Below, in pieces: positions 45,034 to 54,473 of a stretch of 64,000 nt of DNA. The DNA comes from Bradyrhizobium sp. WBOS07 (lineage in GTDB: Bacteria; Pseudomonadota; Alphaproteobacteria; Rhizobiales; Xanthobacteraceae): assembly GCF_024585165.1 (NCBI RefSeq), contig NZ_CP029008.1, positions 2,170,001 through 2,234,000 on the forward strand. The letters are read 5' to 3'. Positions within the stretch are counted from its first letter, which is position 1; each line of letters opens with the position of its first letter. The notes beneath the pieces were generated by a model. The model was not told the DNA's origin and did not search any database. It saw only the letters and a list, made by a program, of their open reading frames with translations. A program made the translations under genes and the position numbers.

Positions 45034-46894
45034 TTGGCCTCGTCTTGCTGATCGCGGTCTTCACGGGCCTCGCTATGTCCCCAGACAAGAGCCAACCGTC
45101 GAGCAGCGAAGCCGCCCAGGGACGATCGCCAATCTTCGGTACGATGCTCGGCTGGATCTGCTGGTGGGGACGGGCAGCGATGAACGCCGCAAGCCTCGGA
45201 CCTTGAATCGGATCCGCATCGGCGAGCGCGATGCAGGCGGTCAAAATAGGCGGAGCGCCCCATTCCTGCTCTTTGCGAGCACGCTCGAGCAGACGATCCA
45301 TCATCACCGTCGTTTCCATGCGAGGAACGCGGACTAGGCGATCCTTCAGGCGGCCCGACATCTCAGGATGCTCAATCATCGCGGCGAGAAGTTCGGCCCC
45401 GTCCGAAGACAGGCGGTCTTCGGGCGTGATGAGCGGAGCCTGCTCGCGGCCGACGTAGAGCGCGCCGCGCAGGTCGTGGTCGTGGAGGGCCGGCGAGAGC
45501 GCCAACCATTCCTTCACGAAGGGAGCGTTCCACGGCGCCTTCAAATCGAGATCGCGCCCCGCTGTCGCCGCGTCTTCCCATTCTTGGAGGAACGTAGGCT
45601 TTCCCTCGTCGGAGGCGCTGACGTTTTTGACCAGTTCGGCATAAGCCGCGGTGTCGCCGATGCGCTCGAACAGCAATAGCTTGGCGAGCACTGCTTCGTC
45701 GACGCCGACGCCCTGCGCTTTCGAGATCGTCATCCGGATCGAGAGCGCGTTCAGGAAGCGCTTGATCAGCCGCGGATTTCCCAGAATCCCCGTCGCCGTC
45801 GTCATGAGCGAGGCGAGCCTCTCGGCCGTGTCGAATTGACCAACAAGATGCTCGGGCAACTTCACGCCAAGCGACTGGACGAAGGCCCGGTCGACCTTCT
45901 TTCCCTGCCACGTCCGTTTGAGCTGGCCAATCATGCCGGCGCGGATCTTCTCCTTGTCGTCGTCGGACAACTCGCTGTTGTCCACGAACAGGAGCATCAT
46001 GTAGGCGCGGACCTCCTGGGTCCCGAGCTGCGGTACCCGAATGGGAACTTGGATGAGCTTGTCGAAGTAGTTGGTGACCAGCAGGTCGTCGCTGACGCCG
46101 ACGAAGTGCTTCCGGACGGCGTGCTTGATCATGTCGTTGTCGGCCGCGATCACGAAGGCGGTGCTCTTGAGGAACAGAAAGAGGCGGATCGCCTCCAGTG
46201 TCGAGATCGTGGTCTCCGGCAGGCATCGGTCGAGATCGTCGATCAGGACGACCAAAGTTATCCCGAGCTCCTCGAGCGCCTGTTCGAACGCGTCGCGCAG
46301 CGCCTGGATTTCCTTCGGCGGTGACGTTTCCTCCTTCGGGTTCAGCAGTTCGCCGCCTTGCTGCACGGCGTCCGCCGCAGCTTTCTTGGCGGCTTCGCCG
46401 GTTTCCTTCCCGACGCCTTCGGACCAGACCTTTTTGGCGAGCTCGAAGATCTCGCCGACCGCCCCGACCGGGGGCACCCCGAAATAGATCGAGGCGGCCG
46501 AGGTCGCTGCGAGCTTCGCGGCCCGGAGCCATTTCACGCGCTTGGCAAGGGACGCGACCTTATCGAGCGCCGTCTGCCGGCCGTGCGCCTCCTTCGCGAG
46601 CTTATCAGCGATCACGTCCATCAACGCAGCACGCGCGTCGTCATATCCCTGGTAGAGCCAGGCATTGAATTCGACGAAGACGTACTTGTCGGCGGCCTTC
46701 TTCCCGCTCTCGTCCCTCCTGGCGGCGATCGCCGAGCGGGTGAGCTTGATCATCGAGGACTTGCCGATGCCCCAGGCGCCAGACACGCCGATCGAGATCG
46801 GGCGTCCCTTGGCCTGCACAATGATCTCGGCCACGGTTTCGGCAACGCCGGAGAAGTTCAGGAAGTCCCGCTCGGTCTCGTTATCGGGCCACAT
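45014..46894 (-). CDS. qatA: QatA, KAP-family P-loop NTPase
   Basis: The 626-aa product from ATG 46894 has a Walker A motif GAWGIGKS at residues 39-46 and Walker B in VVLIDDLDRCLP, the KAP NTPase pattern, with LEAIRLFLFL following. KAP ATPases often have membrane insertions; here only short hydrophobic stretches are seen. It is the first gene of the qat operon. GAGAGATTGCCG provides an RBS. A hairpin lies 58 bp upstream. Confidence 0.9.
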   Translation of the reverse strand: MWPDNETERDFLNFSGVAETVAEIIVQAKGRPISIGVSGAWGIGKSSMIKLTRSAIAARRDESGKKAADKYVFVEFNAWLYQGYDDARAALMDVIADKLAKEAHGRQTALDKVASLAKRVKWLRAAKLAATSAASIYFGVPPVGAVGEIFELAKKVWSEGVGKETGEAAKKAAADAVQQGGELLNPKEETSPPKEIQALRDAFEQALEELGITLVVLIDDLDRCLPETTISTLEAIRLFLFLKSTAFVIAADNDMIKHAVRKHFVGVSDDLLVTNYFDKLIQVPIRVPQLGTQEVRAYMMLLFVDNSELSDDDKEKIRAGMIGQLKRTWQGKKVDRAFVQSLGVKLPEHLVGQFDTAERLASLMTTATGILGNPRLIKRFLNALSIRMTISKAQGVGVDEAVLAKLLLFERIGDTAAYAELVKNVSASDEGKPTFLQEWEDAATAGRDLDLKAPWNAPFVKEWLALSPALHDHDLRGALYVGREQAPLITPEDRLSSDGAELLAAMIEHPEMSGRLKDRLVRVPRMETTVMMDRLLERARKEQEWGAPPILTACIALADADPIQGPRLAAFIAARPHQQIQPSIVPKIGDRPWAASLLDGWLLSGDIARPVKTAISKTRPNGNVAV

Positions 46895-47272
46895 CGGCAA
46901 TCTCTCGCCTGAAAAAGCTTTTGGAATCGAAATATTTGTTGCGCGAGCAGAGACAACGCAGCGCGACTGCCGAGCGCTGCGTTGTTACGTTCCGTTTTCC
47001 GAAAGCGCAACCCAGACCTTCTTCTTACGTCCTATGGTTGTTGCTCTGCACACGTGTTTCAAGTCATCCCGAAGGTGCCCTGCAGCAAGGGGGCGGGGAT
47101 CGGGCGACGGCGCTGGCGGGCCGTCAATGTATCTTTCGATGCCTCCAACGATCTTTTGCGCCGCTCCCCATCGCAATCGAGATGATCTAACTGGACGAAA
47201 CGGAAGCAGCCGAGGCAACCGATACCGGCGCTTTGTCGGAGCGGCCGGACCGGTGGCCCAAGGAATATCAAC
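46895..47272. other. Intergenic region upstream of qatA
   Basis: About 378 bp with no supported gene. It holds the 46953 hairpin and the divergent promoter region for qatA and the 47273 gene. Confidence 0.5.
46953..46985. promoter_or_regulatory. Perfect 12-bp inverted repeat upstream of qatA
   Basis: ACAACGCAGCGC, a 9-bp loop and its exact reverse complement lie in the probable qatA leader. It could act as an operator or as an RNA hairpin; no U-tract follows. Confidence 0.45.
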
Positions 47273-47542
47273 ATGCTCGCTATCGTGGTTTGCGTCTGGC
47301 ACCCGGAGACCGACGAACTTCTCTTTGAGGGTGCGAGCACGTCCTTGAGCGTCCAGAACGTTCGCGACATCGTCGGGCTGAGCTTTCCGGAAGATCCGGA
47401 AATAATGACAGCACACCCTGTGCCTGTGGTGCATGGGCGCGCGCTTCTTGATTTGATGGGAAAGAAGTTCGACGGCGATGGCGACTTTCAGGTTTCCCGC
47501 GAGCCTCTAAGGTTCGCCGAGGTCTCTCGGTTGTCGAACTAG
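47273..47542 (+). CDS. Hypothetical 89-aa protein
   Basis: The product MLAIVVCVWHPETDELLFEG has alternating strands and helices. AAGGA lies 8 bp upstream. No domain is recognised. It stands between qat and the DUF2235 pair in the opposite direction, so it may be an independent small gene of the island. Confidence 0.45.
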   Translation: MLAIVVCVWHPETDELLFEGASTSLSVQNVRDIVGLSFPEDPEIMTAHPVPVVHGRALLDLMGKKFDGDGDFQVSREPLRFAEVSRLSN

Positions 47543-47625
47543 CGGCCCGAAACAATTTCTCGGCAGGGCCCCCGCCATTGCGGCGCTGTCGGGTGTACTG
47601 CGCGCGACCACTCGCTCGATCGACG

Positions 47626-48171
47626 TCAGCTATCCAAAACCTCCCCATCCGCATGCTTCGCTACCCAAACATCTTGGATGACGGAAGGGCGAGTGATGCC
47701 TTGCTTCTTCAATTCCGGCTCAGGAACGCTTTGCAGGAAAGTGAGCGAGTAGACTCGATGATTGCCGTCGAGGATACTTAGGCCCGTTTCTATCGGCATG
47801 GTGACAGGCACGCGGGGGAACTGTCCTTTCACCGCCAGATAGCTCAAGCAAGATTCAAAACGCTTCTTGCTGTTGTCGCCGCCATAGCCATTCTCGATTC
47901 CGAGGACCAACGCCTCGAACATGGAATTCATGATCTTGCGGGAATTAAGCGACAGCTCGTCGAAGCTACAGTCGCGCGACTCCTTCGTCCACGTGACCTT
48001 CTTCCACCACGATACCGGCTTCACGATGATGTACTGCCACCTATGGCCGTTGAAGGGGATCGGTGGCGGCCAGCCCATGCCCTCCTGATTCGCCAAGTTC
48101 AATAGCCATTGATCCACCACGTCGTCCGGCCAATCCGGCAGGTCAGCTTTGATGTCGGCAAGCGCGACCAA
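47626..48171 (-). CDS. ParB/sulfiredoxin-like protein paired with the DUF2235 gene
   Basis: The 181-aa product starts at a TTG with GAGGAG 6 bp upstream (LVALADIKADLPDWPDDVV). GLSILDGNHRVYSL is the DGxHR motif of the ParB-like nuclease/Srx fold, which hydrolyses nucleotides or modifies proteins in some members. The rest is helical with several Trp. It follows the DUF2235 gene at 18 bp and may form a unit with it. Confidence 0.6.
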   Translation of the reverse strand: MVALADIKADLPDWPDDVVDQWLLNLANQEGMGWPPPIPFNGHRWQYIIVKPVSWWKKVTWTKESRDCSFDELSLNSRKIMNSMFEALVLGIENGYGGDNSKKRFESCLSYLAVKGQFPRVPVTMPIETGLSILDGNHRVYSLTFLQSVPEPELKKQGITRPSVIQDVWVAKHADGEVLDS

Positions 48172-48189
48172 GAGCGTCTCCTCAAGCGT

Positions 48190-49764
48190 TCAGGCAGGCC
48201 CGGTCGATTGTGTCGTCGACTCTACCTGCGGATAGTAACGTTTGAAGTCGTCATGGCTCGCCAGCGCGCTTGGGCGATATGCGCCGACGCCAGCACATTG
48301 TCTGACTTCCGGCAGGTCGAAGCGCGTGCGCACGGTCGGATGTACCGGAGCCTGGTGGTTGATCTCGCGGACTTCGACTTCCCAGTTCCTGGTGCCGACG
48401 AGGTTTTGCAGCCATCGCCATTTCGGCAGACTGGCGGCGTAGGCGTCGAGCGTGTCGCGCATGCCCGCGATCTCGCAATGCTGAACGCCGTTCGCGCCGG
48501 GGAAGACGTTCAGTGCCGGTCCGTTGTCACCGGTCTTCGGCATCCTGATCCCGTCCACGTAGATCGGCCCGGTGATCAAGCCGTCCGGGACGGACGTGGC
48601 CTGCTCGCACATCCAGGCGAGGGCGATATCCGACAAACGCGATTCCGGTTCCGGATAAGATCCGCCGATATCCGAGTGGTTCCCTGCGAACCAGAGCTGG
48701 ATGAGACGCGGAACACCCGGCGTTGCGGGGTGCACAGACGGCTCGGTGCCGCCCCAGCCGACCCGGGCGAAATCCTTGCGCGTCTCGTCGATCGCGTTCG
48801 CCGAGCGCGCAAAACGTACATGTTTGCTGAGAAGGCGATCGAAATTCTTGCCCGTCCACTCGGCGGTATGAGAGCGCGGCGGATCGCCCTTGTTCGGGAA
48901 GTCGTAGATGGTCTTCAGATTGACCGTCCGCTGCCGTTTCCAGAACCAGATGACGGCAATCAGCATCGCCAGATGCGTGACCAGCCACGCCGGCACGATG
49001 AAGCCCCATAGCAGGCCGGCCTCCGAGACGATGGCCGTCAGCGCACCGATGATCGCGGCCGGAACGAGCGAAGCGAAGAAGGCGAGGGCAGCGACGCCGA
49101 GAGTCAAGCCGGCCTGGATCATCCGGCGTCGCGGACCGCTGGCGCCGAGGGCAGCGACCGTATCGAACACGCCGACGAAATATGCCGCGGCGTTGGCATC
49201 CAAGCCGTCGCCGGAGCCGTACTTGGTCTGAAATCGCCGCGCCAGTTCGAGCCTCTCCGCCTCGAACTGCTCACGCGGGTGGCCCGCGCCGTGTTCCAGC
49301 ACGGTATCCACGGCTTCCCAAGCGATGTCCTTCACGGCCTTGCGGTAGCGCATCAATGGGCCGGAGGGCGTCTTCTTGGGGACGCCGCAGAGCATCAGCA
49401 GGTTCGCCAGGCTTCGGACCGTGTAGGCGCCCCGGCTGAACCCGAAGAGGAATATCCGGTCACCGTCTTCGTAGTGGTTGATGATGAATTCGTAGCAGTC
49501 GGCGATGTTGCGCTTGATGCCGTCGCCCGCGATGGATCCGAGCATCTTCTGGACGAAGCGCACCGGAGCGGTGAGGGCGGTAGCGCCGATATCCGTCCCA
49601 AGGCCCGCGTCGTAGAAGACCACTTGCCTGGACGGATCGATGGCCGTGTCCGCGTGGTCGCGGCTCACACGGTACATCTTGTAGATGTTGCTGATGCGCT
49701 GCTCCGGACGCGCGCCGCCGTCTTGGCCGGTTCCGTCGGAATAGACGACGATGTTCTTGCTCAT
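48190..49764 (-). CDS. DUF2235 alpha/beta-hydrolase with membrane segments
   Basis: The 524-aa product starts MSKNIVVYSDGTGQDGG, the usual DUF2235 start, and has the nucleophile elbow GFSRG with S110. WFAGNHSDIGGSY contributes the catalytic Asp/His. Two to three membrane helices (about 215-275) split the hydrolase core. DUF2235 includes type VI phospholipase effectors (Tle1-like), but no secretion genes are near, so a membrane-lipid role inside the cell is possible. Its pairing with a ParB-like gene is notable. Confidence 0.8.
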   Translation of the reverse strand: MSKNIVVYSDGTGQDGGARPEQRISNIYKMYRVSRDHADTAIDPSRQVVFYDAGLGTDIGATALTAPVRFVQKMLGSIAGDGIKRNIADCYEFIINHYEDGDRIFLFGFSRGAYTVRSLANLLMLCGVPKKTPSGPLMRYRKAVKDIAWEAVDTVLEHGAGHPREQFEAERLELARRFQTKYGSGDGLDANAAAYFVGVFDTVAALGASGPRRRMIQAGLTLGVAALAFFASLVPAAIIGALTAIVSEAGLLWGFIVPAWLVTHLAMLIAVIWFWKRQRTVNLKTIYDFPNKGDPPRSHTAEWTGKNFDRLLSKHVRFARSANAIDETRKDFARVGWGGTEPSVHPATPGVPRLIQLWFAGNHSDIGGSYPEPESRLSDIALAWMCEQATSVPDGLITGPIYVDGIRMPKTGDNGPALNVFPGANGVQHCEIAGMRDTLDAYAASLPKWRWLQNLVGTRNWEVEVREINHQAPVHPTVRTRFDLPEVRQCAGVGAYRPSALASHDDFKRYYPQVESTTQSTGPA

Positions 49765-50042
49765 CCTGAACCTGTTCATCCGCTGCGGGGCCGGCCTCAC
49801 GCCGGCGCCGCCCTAATTCCGCGATCATGCCGTCTCCCGGCTAGAAAACCAAGAACACCGGGTGAACAAAGCCGGTTCCAGATGATTAAAACTGGAACAA
49901 TTTCATATATATAGCGTGATAAAATTAATCTGGTAGCACATCTTGCGTGGCCAAATTGCCATCATATCTTCTTAAGTGCGCCCGTCCGATCTGCAATCGG
50001 TCAAGGAGCCGCGACCGACCTTTCGATCGTTGAATCAGGGGG

Positions 50043-51200
50043 ATGGGAATGGCAGTTAAAGCATCACTTTTCAAAGTCGACAACGGCGACATGGTGCTGT
50101 TCGAGACCGAGTCCGGTCGCCGGATCCTGACCGACATCAACATCCGGGAGGCGGCCGACGACGAGGACGACGACACCCCCAACGTTGGGAAACAGCTCCG
50201 GAACAAGCTCGATCGGGACGATAAGGGGAGGCTGTTCGTCGATGGCTTTCTGAACACCCATCCGGACGCCGACCACATCCGGGGCCTGGTCAAGCACTTC
50301 CATCTCGGCGACCCGTCGACCTGGGTGAAGGCCGACGACAAGATCATCATCCGTGAAATGTGGTCCTCGCCGATCGTGTTCCGCCGGGCGAAGGCGAAGG
50401 ACGAGGATCACGTCCTTTGCGCCGACGCCGAAGCTTGGCGCGACGAGGCCCGCCGTCGCGCCAACAGGTTCAAGAAGGAACGGACCGCCGAGGACGGCAA
50501 CCGCATCCTGATCCTGGGCGAGGACGTCGACGGCAAGACCGATGACCTGACGGAAATCCTGGTGAAGGTCGACGAGGTGTTCTCGAAGATCTGCGGCGTA
50601 CAGGACACTTCCTTCGAGGCGCGGCTGCTGGCACCGATGCCTGCCGACGACGAAGCGGAGGAGGAGGTTCTGACGAAGAACAACTCCAGCGTCATCATGC
50701 GTCTGGACCTGAAGGTGTCCAAGGTCACCCGCGGGCGCTTCCTTCTCGGCGGCGACGCCGAGGTCGCGATCTGGGACCGCATCTGGGAGCGCAACAAGAA
50801 GTGGCCCGAGCGTCTGCAGTACGACGTTCTGATCGCTCCGCACCACTGTTCGTGGCACAGCCTTTCCTACGATAGCTGGTCCGAAAAGGGCGAGAAAGCC
50901 AAGGTGTCCGAGCCCGCCCGGAGCGCCCTCGGGCAGCCGCTGGATGGCGCGCTGATCGTGGCCAGCAGCAAGACCATCAAGGACGACAAGAACGATCCGC
51001 CGTGCATCCGTGCGAAGCGCGAATACATCGATATCCTCGATCCCGTGAAGGGCGAATTCAAGTGCGTCGCCGACAGTCCGGGCGACGACCCGCTGGCGAT
51101 CGAGGTCACTTCGGCCGGACCGCGCATCAGACGCGCTGCGGTCGCCGTCAGCGTCGCCGCCGGTACCGGTATCGGAAGCCAGCCGCTCGCCCACGGATGA
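50043..51200 (+). CDS. MBL-fold metallohydrolase (ComEC-type), partner of the E2-E1-JAB gene
   Basis: The 385-aa product begins MGMAVKASLFKVDNGDMVLFE and has the metal motif THPDADHIRG with H73, D75, D77 and H78, the variant often seen in ComEC-type MBL proteins. VLIAPHHCSWHS is the late metal-binding site. The family hydrolyses nucleic acids or nucleotides. It is 4 bp upstream of the E2-E1-JAB gene, so the two are expressed together; MBL proteins beside such fusions have been described from genome surveys. ATG 50049 is an alternative start. Confidence 0.85.
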   Translation: MGMAVKASLFKVDNGDMVLFETESGRRILTDINIREAADDEDDDTPNVGKQLRNKLDRDDKGRLFVDGFLNTHPDADHIRGLVKHFHLGDPSTWVKADDKIIIREMWSSPIVFRRAKAKDEDHVLCADAEAWRDEARRRANRFKKERTAEDGNRILILGEDVDGKTDDLTEILVKVDEVFSKICGVQDTSFEARLLAPMPADDEAEEEVLTKNNSSVIMRLDLKVSKVTRGRFLLGGDAEVAIWDRIWERNKKWPERLQYDVLIAPHHCSWHSLSYDSWSEKGEKAKVSEPARSALGQPLDGALIVASSKTIKDDKNDPPCIRAKREYIDILDPVKGEFKCVADSPGDDPLAIEVTSAGPRIRRAAVAVSVAAGTGIGSQPLAHG

Positions 51201-51204
51201 GCCG

Positions 51205-53517
51205 ATGGCGGCGATCTCCGCGGCAGACGACATTCCCATACCCGTCCGACGGGCGCTGCGCCTCATTGAGGCTCACCCGTCCGTCGAACGGGTGACCGCC
51301 GAACGGATCGAAGGAAACGACGCCATCCGGGCCATCGTGGAGATCCGGACCGAACTCCCGAACGCATGGAGGGCCGCAGGTGTCAGCCCGTCGGGCGTCC
51401 GCGCGGTCGAGCCCGTGACGTTCATCTTCACGGCAGGATATCCCCTGGGGGCGCCGCTTATCCGCCTCCGCGCGGACTTCAATCGCAGTCATCCGCACAT
51501 TCAGCCCTCTAGGAATGGCGGTCCACCTGAACCGTGTCTCGTCGCCGGTTCGCCGCGTGAGGTTCTGCGGGTTCGCGGAATAGGCGGCCTTTTCGAGCAA
51601 CTGGTCGACTGGCTGGACAAGGCTGCGATGGCGCAGCTGATCGATCCGGAGCACGGCTGGGAGCCGGTGCGGCGTGACGGGATCGACGACGTGATCGTCG
51701 CGGATCCGACCTGGTTGACGGGTCTGCCCACCAGAGAGGGCGGCTGCTCGGTCTTCCCGGCGTGGTACTACGCTTACCGCGAAGCAACTTTGTCTACCTA
51801 CCGGATCGGCATCCCGCGCGCCGCTCCGGTACCGCTGGGGCCGCGGTTCGCCGGCGAATGGCGATATGCGCCTGTCGGCGATGACGGGCAAACCGGCAAC
51901 GCTCACGCACTGATCGCGTGGTCCGGTAAACTCCCGACCGGTCGGCCGTTCGTGGCGGATCGCTACCTTCCGGAAACGGTCACGACGATTGACGAGCTCT
52001 TGAAGCGGGCGGCCGAACTAGGCTGCCGCGAATTCCTGGAGCCGAAGCTCGGAATCCTGCAGGAGCGGGTTTCGCAATCGAAATTGAAGGAGAAGCAGCC
52101 GATAGCCGTCATTCTGTTGGCGCGACGCCCGTTCGAGGTGATCGGCACGACTTCGCCGATCGAGATATGCCCCTACGTCGTGGAATTGCGCGGCGGCGAG
52201 GCGCTCTCGTCAGGCAGCGGCAAGCTGGTCAGGACCGCCACGCACCGAGATGAGATATCACCCGAATTGCTGCGACGCGCTGCGGGCGACGACGGGCAGG
52301 CGCTGCGCCCGTGGACGCTCCTCGGCTGCGGAAGCATCGGATCCAAACTCGCAGTTCATCTCGCCAGGTCCGGACGGGGACCCGCGGCCCTCATCGACGA
52401 CGGCATCCTGCAACCTCACAATTTCGCGCGCTACGCCACGCTTCCCTCCGACACGAAAGTCGAAAGCTTCTGGTCCATTCCAAAGGCGCACTACCTGGCC
52501 GAGGCACTCGCGACCCTCAAGCAGCCGACGGTGCCGCACGTCGTGGACGTCGTCGCGCGCGCATTCGATGACCAATCGATCGCCCCTTTGGTCGCCCGAA
52601 ACAGCTTTGCCGTCGTCAATACGACCGGCTCCGCAAGCGTGCGCGAGGCGCTGGTCTTGCCTGGAGTCACGGTCGATCGGCCCCGGGTGGTCGAGGCATG
52701 CATGCTGGGCATCGGAAGCGTCGGCCTGATGTCGGTGGAGGGGCCGGCGGCCAACCCGTCGGCGACCGATCTGATCTGCGAGGCCTATCGCCTGATCCAT
52801 TCGGATCCCACCCTCAGGAACGAGGTCTTCAACACGAAGGCCGAAGCGATCGCGATCGGTCAGGGCTGCGCGGCCATCACGATGCCGCTGTCGGACGGCC
52901 GCTTGTCCTCGTTCGCGGCGCCGATGTCCGAGCATATTCGCCGGCTCCAACGCGACGGTCTTCCCGAGACCGGCGAAGTGCTGGTCGGCAGTTTGGCGGC
53001 CGATGGGCTGAACCAGATATGGCATCGCAAGGATATCCGGCCGCGCATCGTCGTAGGCGACGGCACGGACAGCGTCGTGCGCCTTAGTCCGGAGGTCGAC
53101 GACACGATCCGGCGAGAGGTCGCTGCGCGCCGTGGCTCGGAGACGGGCGGCATCATCCTCGGCCGCTATTTGGACGTCGCCAACGTCTTCCACGTCGTCG
53201 GCACGATGCCCGCGCCGCCCGACAGCAAATTCTCGCGCGACGAGTTCGTGCTGGGCACCGAGGGACTGAGGCCCATGCTGGAAGATCTGATCGAAGGATC
53301 TGGCGGCGCGCTCTACGCGCTCGGGACCTGGCACAATCATCTCGTCCCCAGTGGCCCGTCCGGGAAGGACGTGAAGACCGCCGCTCTGCTTTCGATACGT
53401 CAGTATTTTCCGTTGCTGATGCTGATCCACACGCCGGCTGGATATGTCCATTTCACCGCTGAAGCCTTATCCGGAGCCGGCAGCTCACACAGCGCCGTGG
53501 TCAAGGTGGCAAGATGA
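51205..53517 (+). CDS. E2-E1-JAB triple fusion: ubiquitin-like conjugation and deconjugation protein
   Basis: The 770-aa product joins three activities. An E2-like domain (about 10-145) has the candidate Cys C111 in EPCLVAG. An E1/ThiF domain (about 368-610) has the Rossmann loop GCGSIGS (374-380), IDDGILQPHNFARY and a late VEACMLG with C499. A JAB/JAMM protease domain (about 635-760) has E646 in ETGGIILG, H710 and H712 in WHNH, S719 and D722. All JAMM metal ligands are present. A middle part (160-360) is less clear. It resembles CBASS Cap2 joined to Cap3, but no CD-NTase gene is in this operon. Confidence 0.88.
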   Translation: MAAISAADDIPIPVRRALRLIEAHPSVERVTAERIEGNDAIRAIVEIRTELPNAWRAAGVSPSGVRAVEPVTFIFTAGYPLGAPLIRLRADFNRSHPHIQPSRNGGPPEPCLVAGSPREVLRVRGIGGLFEQLVDWLDKAAMAQLIDPEHGWEPVRRDGIDDVIVADPTWLTGLPTREGGCSVFPAWYYAYREATLSTYRIGIPRAAPVPLGPRFAGEWRYAPVGDDGQTGNAHALIAWSGKLPTGRPFVADRYLPETVTTIDELLKRAAELGCREFLEPKLGILQERVSQSKLKEKQPIAVILLARRPFEVIGTTSPIEICPYVVELRGGEALSSGSGKLVRTATHRDEISPELLRRAAGDDGQALRPWTLLGCGSIGSKLAVHLARSGRGPAALIDDGILQPHNFARYATLPSDTKVESFWSIPKAHYLAEALATLKQPTVPHVVDVVARAFDDQSIAPLVARNSFAVVNTTGSASVREALVLPGVTVDRPRVVEACMLGIGSVGLMSVEGPAANPSATDLICEAYRLIHSDPTLRNEVFNTKAEAIAIGQGCAAITMPLSDGRLSSFAAPMSEHIRRLQRDGLPETGEVLVGSLAADGLNQIWHRKDIRPRIVVGDGTDSVVRLSPEVDDTIRREVAARRGSETGGIILGRYLDVANVFHVVGTMPAPPDSKFSRDEFVLGTEGLRPMLEDLIEGSGGALYALGTWHNHLVPSGPSGKDVKTAALLSIRQYFPLLMLIHTPAGYVHFTAEALSGAGSSHSAVVKVAR

Positions 53518-53582
53518 AGAATCCGAGATCTCCAGACCCGTCGCCGGCCAGCGCCCCTGACTGCACAGAGGCGATCCGATGA
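53514..53582 (+). CDS. Possible 22-aa coupled mini-gene
   Basis: An ATG overlaps the E2-E1-JAB stop (ATGA) and the frame (MKNPRSPDPSPASAPDCTEA) stops at a TGA that overlaps the next ATG. The double coupling suggests translation, perhaps only to carry ribosomes to the membrane-protein gene. Confidence 0.35.
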   Translation: MKNPRSPDPSPASAPDCTEAIR

Positions 53583-54469
53583 TCGATATTTCGAAGCTCT
53601 TCGATCCCTATTCACGACAGGCTCGCCTGTTTCCGGGCTTGCTCACGCTGTTTCCGATCATCCTCACTGCGATCGCGTGGTTTCCCCGGCTGGTCACCTC
53701 GAGCTGGGGCGCCACGCTGGTGACCATCGCGACGTCCTGCGGGCTCCTGTATGGCTTGAGCGTCCTGAGCAGATCGCGCGGCAAGAAGGTGGAGAAGCGT
53801 CTCCTGGCTGAATGGGGAGGTTGGCCATCGACGATCTGGCTGCGCCATAGGGAAGAACATCTTCCGCCGCCGGTGTTGGCCCGATACCACGCGTTCTTCG
53901 CGAAGAACGTGCCGTTGTTCGTTACGCCGAGCCCGGAGCAGGAGAGGGCGGATCCGAAGGCCGCGGACGCCATGTACGCATCGGGGGTGAAATGGCTTCA
54001 GGAACGTTGCCGTGGGAAAGCCTATCCGCTCGTCGAGAAGGAGAATGCCGAATATGGCTTTCGCCGGAACCTGCGCGGATTGAAACCGATAGGGGTCGCT
54101 GCCTGCTTGGCGGCTCTTCTGATTTCGGTTCTCACGGTCGTCTGGCGCTACGACAACATCATCCCGGCCGTGTCCAGTTTCTCCATGCCGGCACTTCTCG
54201 CGGCGTTGGCCGCCATCAAGCCCGCAGCGATCGGAGCGATCTGCGTCGATCTGGTCGCATTGACCGCTTGGTTTACCGTCGTGCGCGACGATTGGGTTCG
54301 GGACGCCGGCGATCAGTTCGCGCGGGCCCTACTGGCGTGCTGCGACACGCTTGAAGTGCCGGCTGCCCAGCCCGTGGCGGCCTCATCCGCAAAACGTATG
54401 CGGCGGGCATCGACCGCGACCGGCGAAACCAGGTCCCGGCGGGCTCGCTCGGAAGGTGAGGAATCATGA
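53579..54469 (+). CDS. Membrane protein of the E2-E1-JAB operon, effector candidate
   Basis: The 296-aa product starts MIDISKLFDPYSRQARLFPGL and has two N-terminal helices (GLLTLFPIILTAIAWF and LVTIATSCGLLYGLSVL), a cytoplasmic region of about 100 residues, and two more helices (VAACLAALLISVLTVVW and AAIGAICVDLVALTAWF). The C-terminus is Arg/Ser-rich. No family is recognised. In an operon with ubiquitin-like enzymes, a membrane protein could be the target or the effector; that is inference. ATG 53579 is coupled to the mini-ORF. Confidence 0.7.
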   Translation: MIDISKLFDPYSRQARLFPGLLTLFPIILTAIAWFPRLVTSSWGATLVTIATSCGLLYGLSVLSRSRGKKVEKRLLAEWGGWPSTIWLRHREEHLPPPVLARYHAFFAKNVPLFVTPSPEQERADPKAADAMYASGVKWLQERCRGKAYPLVEKENAEYGFRRNLRGLKPIGVAACLAALLISVLTVVWRYDNIIPAVSSFSMPALLAALAAIKPAAIGAICVDLVALTAWFTVVRDDWVRDAGDQFARALLACCDTLEVPAAQPVAASSAKRMRRASTATGETRSRRARSEGEES

Positions 54470-54473
54470 TCTC

